Below, in pieces: positions 7,512 through 10,877 of a stretch of DNA of 10,877 nt. The position numbers and the translations under genes are program-made. Origin of the DNA: Ectocarpus siliculosus (lineage: Eukaryota; Sar; Phaeophyceae; Ectocarpales; Ectocarpaceae); contig FN648802.1 of NCBI GenBank assembly GCA_000310025.1, positions 10,230 through 21,106 on the forward strand, read 5' to 3'. The stretch's first letter is position 1. Every line of letters starts with the position of its first letter. A model generated the notes under the pieces. It was not told the DNA's origin and ran no database searches. It worked only from the letters and a program-made list of their open reading frames with translations.

Positions 7512-8187
7512 CACGTCGAAAAACCTTCAACAAGGCTCACATGCACGCCTTTTGTGAAATCGAGAGCATGGTTGTATCAGACTTAGAGTTGATCACCTTC
7601 TTGTTGTGCTAAACAAATGTACTTGTATACGTAGCGCGGCTGTAGACTCCACCGGCCGCTAAGCCACTCCTTCAAAACAGGACCCGCTTGGGACAGGACC
7701 TGCTCGGCTTCCAAAGCGTAACCCACTCCCACCACTGCAGCCTCCAGGCATATCATCTATATGATTGAGCAAAGCCGTAGCAGGAAAATTGTGTAAGACA
7801 GTCAGTTAATGTGCGAGGTGTGTACAGCGGCTGGACTGCTACGTTGCATATTTCACTCACGGCGCGCGCTCTCCTCTCCCACCCTGCCCCATTTCGTTGT
7901 TGCGTTTCGTTAACCGCAGTGTAGTGATGATACCCGATCGGTTCATTCGCGGGCAGCCCTCACGTCGACGTTCATTCAGCACTTGCGACCAATAAATAAT
8001 CAAGACGTGCAGGTAGGTGCGGCTAGGTCTTGCAGGGGAAAAAACAGAAATTTCGACTTTTTACCCTTCATCCCAAGTAGGCGAACAAATATTTTGGTGT
8101 GACGGAAGACCGGGCGTCTGCTCTCGACGGGCGAGCCACAAGCTGTCTATACATACTACCTCGAACGAAAACACATCAAAATGGTCC
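7512..8187. other. No gene seen; 16-bp tandem duplication
   Basis: There is no supportable gene. A 16-bp unit ACAGGACC(C/T)GCT(T/C)GG occurs twice in tandem at 7677-7708. CAGGTAGGT at 8008-8016 would be a good splice donor, but I cannot attach it to an upstream exon. Confidence 0.35.
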
Positions 8188-8337
8188 ATGTACGTAACAC
8201 GCGCCGTCAACATTCTCCTGCTTCAACTGCTACTGGCTAAAGGTATGCAACTTCCACAGAGCGATTGGGGCGTTCCCTCAGCAACCAGCGTGCTGGGGTC
8301 AACAGTGCACTCACTCCAACAAAAAACGAAAAAGTGA
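8188..8337 (+). CDS. Speculative signal-peptide-like short ORF or first exon
   Basis: From the ATG at 8188 the frame reads MYVTRAVNILLLQLLLAK: a Met, one Arg, then a nine-residue hydrophobic core, which is the shape of a secretory signal peptide. The frame continues to a TGA at 8335-8337 (49 residues). It also meets AAAG|GTATGC at 8239-8248, a respectable splice donor just where a signal-peptide exon might end. The same frame is open upstream to 8017, so the ATG is not forced. No matching acceptor and second exon could be fixed before the repeats begin at 8686. An overlapping ATG at 8181 has the better start context but leads to a short hydrophilic peptide in another frame. Treat as a guess. 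Confidence 0.15.
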   Translation: MYVTRAVNILLLQLLLAKGMQLPQSDWGVPSATSVLGSTVHSLQQKTKK

Positions 8338-8685
8338 AGCAATCAACGAAAATGCTGCAATTGACAGGCTTGGACGCAACTGTTTGCTGCTGCTTTTGGT
8401 GTGTTCACTATTGATGCATAAGTCAACTGTGAGTGGATCTACCTGAGTGCCCTGGTTCTGAATAGCAAAAATAACCTGGTGTGAGTCACCCTGATATTGT
8501 TATGGAATTCTCAGTCTACGGTACCGATTCCGTCTCGTCCGGCCGGGGGTCCTTGCAGTTAAGGGATCGAGCGATGTGAGAGGAGTGACTTCCGATGATT
8601 TTTTCTTGATCTTCGTCACCGTAAATCAGCTGAGAGTACCAAGGCGCATAAGAAAAGCATTCCCGACACCTAACCCCCCTCCAGA
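8338..8685. other. No gene seen
   Basis: I see no gene, RNA or repeat here. The stretch ends with C6 (8674-8679), CCAGA and the G21 tract that opens repeat copy B. The C-run and G-run are complementary and could pair across the short spacer. Confidence 0.4.
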
Positions 8686-9311
8686 GGGGGGGGGGGGGGG
8701 GGGGGGACCCCTATTCGTGGATGCCCGAATCCTTTGACCCTTGACCCCGCATCCCTACAAAGCCGGGACGGAGCACGCCGGGTTCTCACCGGACCAGGCT
8801 CTCACATCACCAAGCGCGAAGCGCCGTGAGGTATTCGGCGAGTCGCATGAAGGGTGAGCTGCATCCTGCTAAGGGTGTTCGGCATCTTGTGCTTACTTCC
8901 TTGCGTACGGATGACAGCTACGTATGACTTAATTTATTTTCTGGTGCTTTCACTTCCAGAGACAGTTGTAAGCACTGTGTAACTGCCTCGAGGATGCTTG
9001 ACCATTCTAACGCAACGTGGTGCGATCATCCCCCGTTGCGCGGAGTGAGGTGTTCTCGACCCCGCACAACATGATCTACTCGACCACCATTTACGGTTAC
9101 CGCCCAAAAAAAAAACCGAGGTAAAAAAAAAAAACGGTAACCTGGTTGCCGAGTTCACGAAGTGAATTGGCTTGTTTTACAACGTCGTTGCCAAGCGACG
9201 AAAACCCAATCCCGATGGCAAACACACGAGGGGGGGGCTTGTTTTACAACGTGGTTGCCAAGCGACGAAAACCCAAACCCCGAAGGCAAACACCGGGGGG
9301 GGGGGGGGGGG
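8686..9311. repeat. G-tract-bracketed repeat, copy B (with duplicated tail)
   Basis: It opens at G21 (8686-8706) and closes at G17 (9295-9311). The first approximately 35 bases after the G-tract are diverged from copy C but still alignable. From TTGACCCCGCATCCC (8741) onward the core is close to copy C. The core ends in GGTTACCG (9094-9101)...CGGTAACC (9135-9142), an inverted repeat around A-rich sequence. Unlike copies A and C, its tail is present twice: units 9171-9237 and 9238-9311 both begin CTTGTTTTACAACGT and end in AACAC(A)C plus a G-tract. In the plus frame shared with copies A and C, this copy has stops at 8855-8857 and 8870-8872. Confidence 0.8.
9171..9311. repeat. Tandem duplication of the G-tract-ending tail unit
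   Basis: Two consecutive units of about 67 and 74 bp share CTTGTTTTACAACGT(C/G)GTTG, CCAAGCGACGAAAACCCAA and GGCAAACAC, each ending in a G-run (G8 at 9230-9237 and G17 at 9295-9311). This shows the G-tract is part of the repeated unit, not a random neighbour. Confidence 0.8.
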
Positions 9312-9754
9312 TTACTCATAGTCGTGCACGCCGTAGTCGTTAGACCATTGACCTCGCATCCCTACAATGCCGGGACGGAGCACGCCGGGTTCTCACCGGA
9401 CAAGGCTATCACATCACCAAGCGCGAAGCGACGTGAGATATTCGGCGAGTCGCATGAAGGGTGCGCTGCATCCTGGTTAGGGTGTTCGGCATCTTGTGCC
9501 TACTTCCTTGCGTATGGATGACAGCTGCGTATGAACTAAATTATTTTCTGGATTCTTTCACTTCCACAGACAGTTGTAAGCACTGTGTAACTGCCTCGAG
9601 GATGCTTGACCATCTTAGCACAACAACGTGGTGCGATCATCCCCCTTGCGCGGAGTGAGGGTTCTCGACCCCGCACAACATGATCTACTCGACCACCATT
9701 AAGGTTTACCGCAAAAAAAAACAGAGGTAAAAAACGGTAACCGGGGGGGGGGGG
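9295..9754. repeat. G-tract-bracketed repeat, copy C
   Basis: It shares the G17 tract with the end of copy B, so B and C are head-to-tail neighbours. The core follows the same block order as copies A and B and ends in a GGTTTACCG...CGGTAACC inverted repeat around A9 and A6 runs (9704-9742), then G12 (9743-9754). The tail unit seen in A and B is absent: the G-tract follows the hairpin directly. The sequence beyond 9755 is unrelated to the repeat. Confidence 0.8.
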
Positions 9755-10212
9755 CTATACTGAAATCAGGTAAAACAAGTAAAAAACAGATAGAAAATAA
9801 CAATTTTTGAACTTCGCTCGCAATTTCGACACAGCTGATATTAATTTGTTTCGACCCCCGTCGTAGGGGGTCAGGTGTCGTTCTCACTGTGTCCGCCACT
9901 TGAGGGTACACGTTCCAATCGTCCGAGATCTGGCCGAGAATCACTTCGACGTTAAATATGTTGTCGATTACTGTGGAGGCGATTCCCCCCTGACATATGT
10001 CGGAGTGAAGCATGTACCCTGCGGCTTTTTGAAACATATTATCGCGGCGAGGATCCGGAAACTTTCGTCGCGAAGTCACTATTGCCATCGATCACACCGT
10101 CCTTTTCGGCCACAAAATGAACTTGTACGCTGTACTGGCATTCTACGGGGAAGGCCAGCGCCTTGCCTGAGACTCGAACAACCAGCCTTGCTTCCATGTT
10201 GTGCCATTCCAT
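9699..10212 (-). CDS. Candidate two-exon minus-strand gene of unknown function, 3' end running into repeat C
   Basis: Two adjacent minus-strand open stretches lie in different phases. Exon 1 would start at the ATG at 10212 (MEWHNMEARLVVRVSG, then VECQYSVQVHFVAEKD). Exon 2 (from 10018) reads GYMLHSDICQGGIAST, then VEVILGQISDDWNVYPQVAD. A GTGTGA...GCAG intron at 10097-10019 (79 bp) joins them in phase, giving 144 codons. Both exons look like ordinary globular protein with alternating beta-like hydrophobics, and better than the shadow frames. Below about 9755 the frame only translates the G-tract and hairpin of repeat C (Pro/Phe-rich) to a stop at 9699, so the natural 3' end is lost or spliced elsewhere. 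The upstream end is unsure, since exon 1 is open to about 10312. A degenerate frameshifted gene is the main alternative. I recognise no family. Confidence 0.3.
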
Positions 10213-10385
10213 GACCGTGTATACATACGTCGTATCAGTGCATGTCTCCAGGCCAACCCAGGCCACCCCATATCGACGTTTGCGCCCACCACATCGCCAA
10301 CATATTCCTCAGTACCAGTATGAGATATAATATATCGCAAAGATAGAGGCGATCCTACGGTCGGCTTACAAGAACTCCTCACAGC

Positions 10386-10849
10386 ATGTTTACCATGCCT
10401 CCGTCCTCCTTTCACGCCGTCCCTCATTCCAACACTCGACGTGCTGTTGCCCGCAAGCGCATCAACGAGGATACATCTCCTACCCGAGGAAAATTCGCGA
10501 AGAGACCGGGAATCATCGCAACCCCAGAGGCTACCCATGCCGTCTGCAGGTATCCGACACAACGGCGGAGAGCAAAACAGAACGCGTCGGGACCCGGCAA
10601 AGACATCCAGCTGCCAGCTCTGAAGAGGTTGGCACTTCAGACATCAGATACACACCTGAAGGTTTGAACGACTGATCCTGTGTGGACAAGAGCTTTTTCG
10701 AGATGGAGATGGAGTGCTTTCTTACTGCGGTGATCGCATCATTCATGATGCCATACTGGGGATGGGATGGATCCAACTTCGTTGGCTACACCCTCTTTGT
10801 AATAACTACTTTGGGTGGGAGCATCCTCTTCGGCCTGATGACCTGGTGA
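10386..10849 (+). CDS. Candidate two-exon plus-strand gene with hydrophobic C-terminus
   Basis: From the ATG at 10386 (a second ATG at 10395 has the better context, ACCATGCC) the frame is Ser/Pro/Arg-rich and basic (NTRRAVARKRINEDTSP), as in a disordered nuclear or basic N-terminal region. It can read through to a TGA at 10665-10667 (93 aa). A strong donor, CAG|GTATCC, lies at 10547-10555. Joining 10549 to 10693 (intron 10550-10692, 143 bp, ending AAGAG) is phase-compatible. It leads into a very hydrophobic last exon: ECFLTAVIASFMMPYWGW, a short DGSNF turn, then FVGYTLFVITTLGGSILFGL and a TGA at 10847-10849 (106 aa in all). This would be one or two membrane segments at the C-terminus. The hydrophobic stretch is the most protein-like signal near the right end. 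Its link to the upstream exon is inference. A minus-strand frame (10531-10776) overlaps it. Confidence 0.3.
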
Positions 10850-10877
10850 GCAATAGAGTTCACGCTACATGACATGT

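Noticed and set aside
9174-9188. TTTTACAACGTCGT matches a stretch of the E. coli lacZ/cloning-vector region, suggesting vector contamination.
   Set aside because: The match ends after about 14 bases, and the same word with variation occurs in the adjacent tail unit at 9241 as part of a genomic repeat.
9341-9680. GGGTTCTCACCGG and GAGGGTTCTCGACCCC in the module core as a polymerase III B-box, which would make the modules tRNA-derived SINEs.
   Set aside because: The box consensus GGTTCGANNCC is not met and no A-box lies at the right distance. Both words are better described as short GGGT/ACCC-type hairpins.

Overview
The window looks like gene-poor nuclear DNA from a eukaryote. It has mixed base composition, many homopolymer G/C and A tracts, CAA/CCA microsatellites, several dispersed repeat families, no operon-like gene packing, and no long uninterrupted gene. 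The nearest thing to coding signal is short open stretches that would need introns to make sense. I cannot name the species. A stramenopile alga such as a brown alga is a weak guess from the general texture only. No protein here is recognisable to a named family.

Layout. 1-620: G/C tracts, CAA/CCA microsatellites and a diverged 168-bp tandem duplication. 620-2850: mostly unassigned sequence, with two weak open frames at 1357-1919. 2851-3310: a cluster rich in the palindrome CCCATGGG, whose left edge matches the terminal repeat of a second element at 4663-5184. That second element has clear inverted arms and looks like a foldback or MITE-type non-autonomous DNA element. 3324-3829, 8686-9311 and 9295-9754: three copies of an approximately 0.4-0.6 kb repeat, each bracketed by G-tracts. 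The last two are arranged head to tail. 6040-6184 and 7022-7164: two nearly identical approximately 130-bp sequences ending in an A-rich tail, resembling a SINE or the 3' end of another retroposon. 9755-10877: the best candidate for unique coding DNA. It holds a possible two-exon minus-strand gene that runs into the last repeat, and a possible plus-strand two-exon gene whose last exon encodes a strongly hydrophobic peptide.

The features do not form a pathway. The window is best read as a repeat-rich intergenic region with the edge of one or two genes at the right end. The notable points are the palindrome-rich inverted-repeat family, the G-tract-bracketed modules, and the young A-tailed repeat pair. 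All identities quoted are by-eye comparisons.
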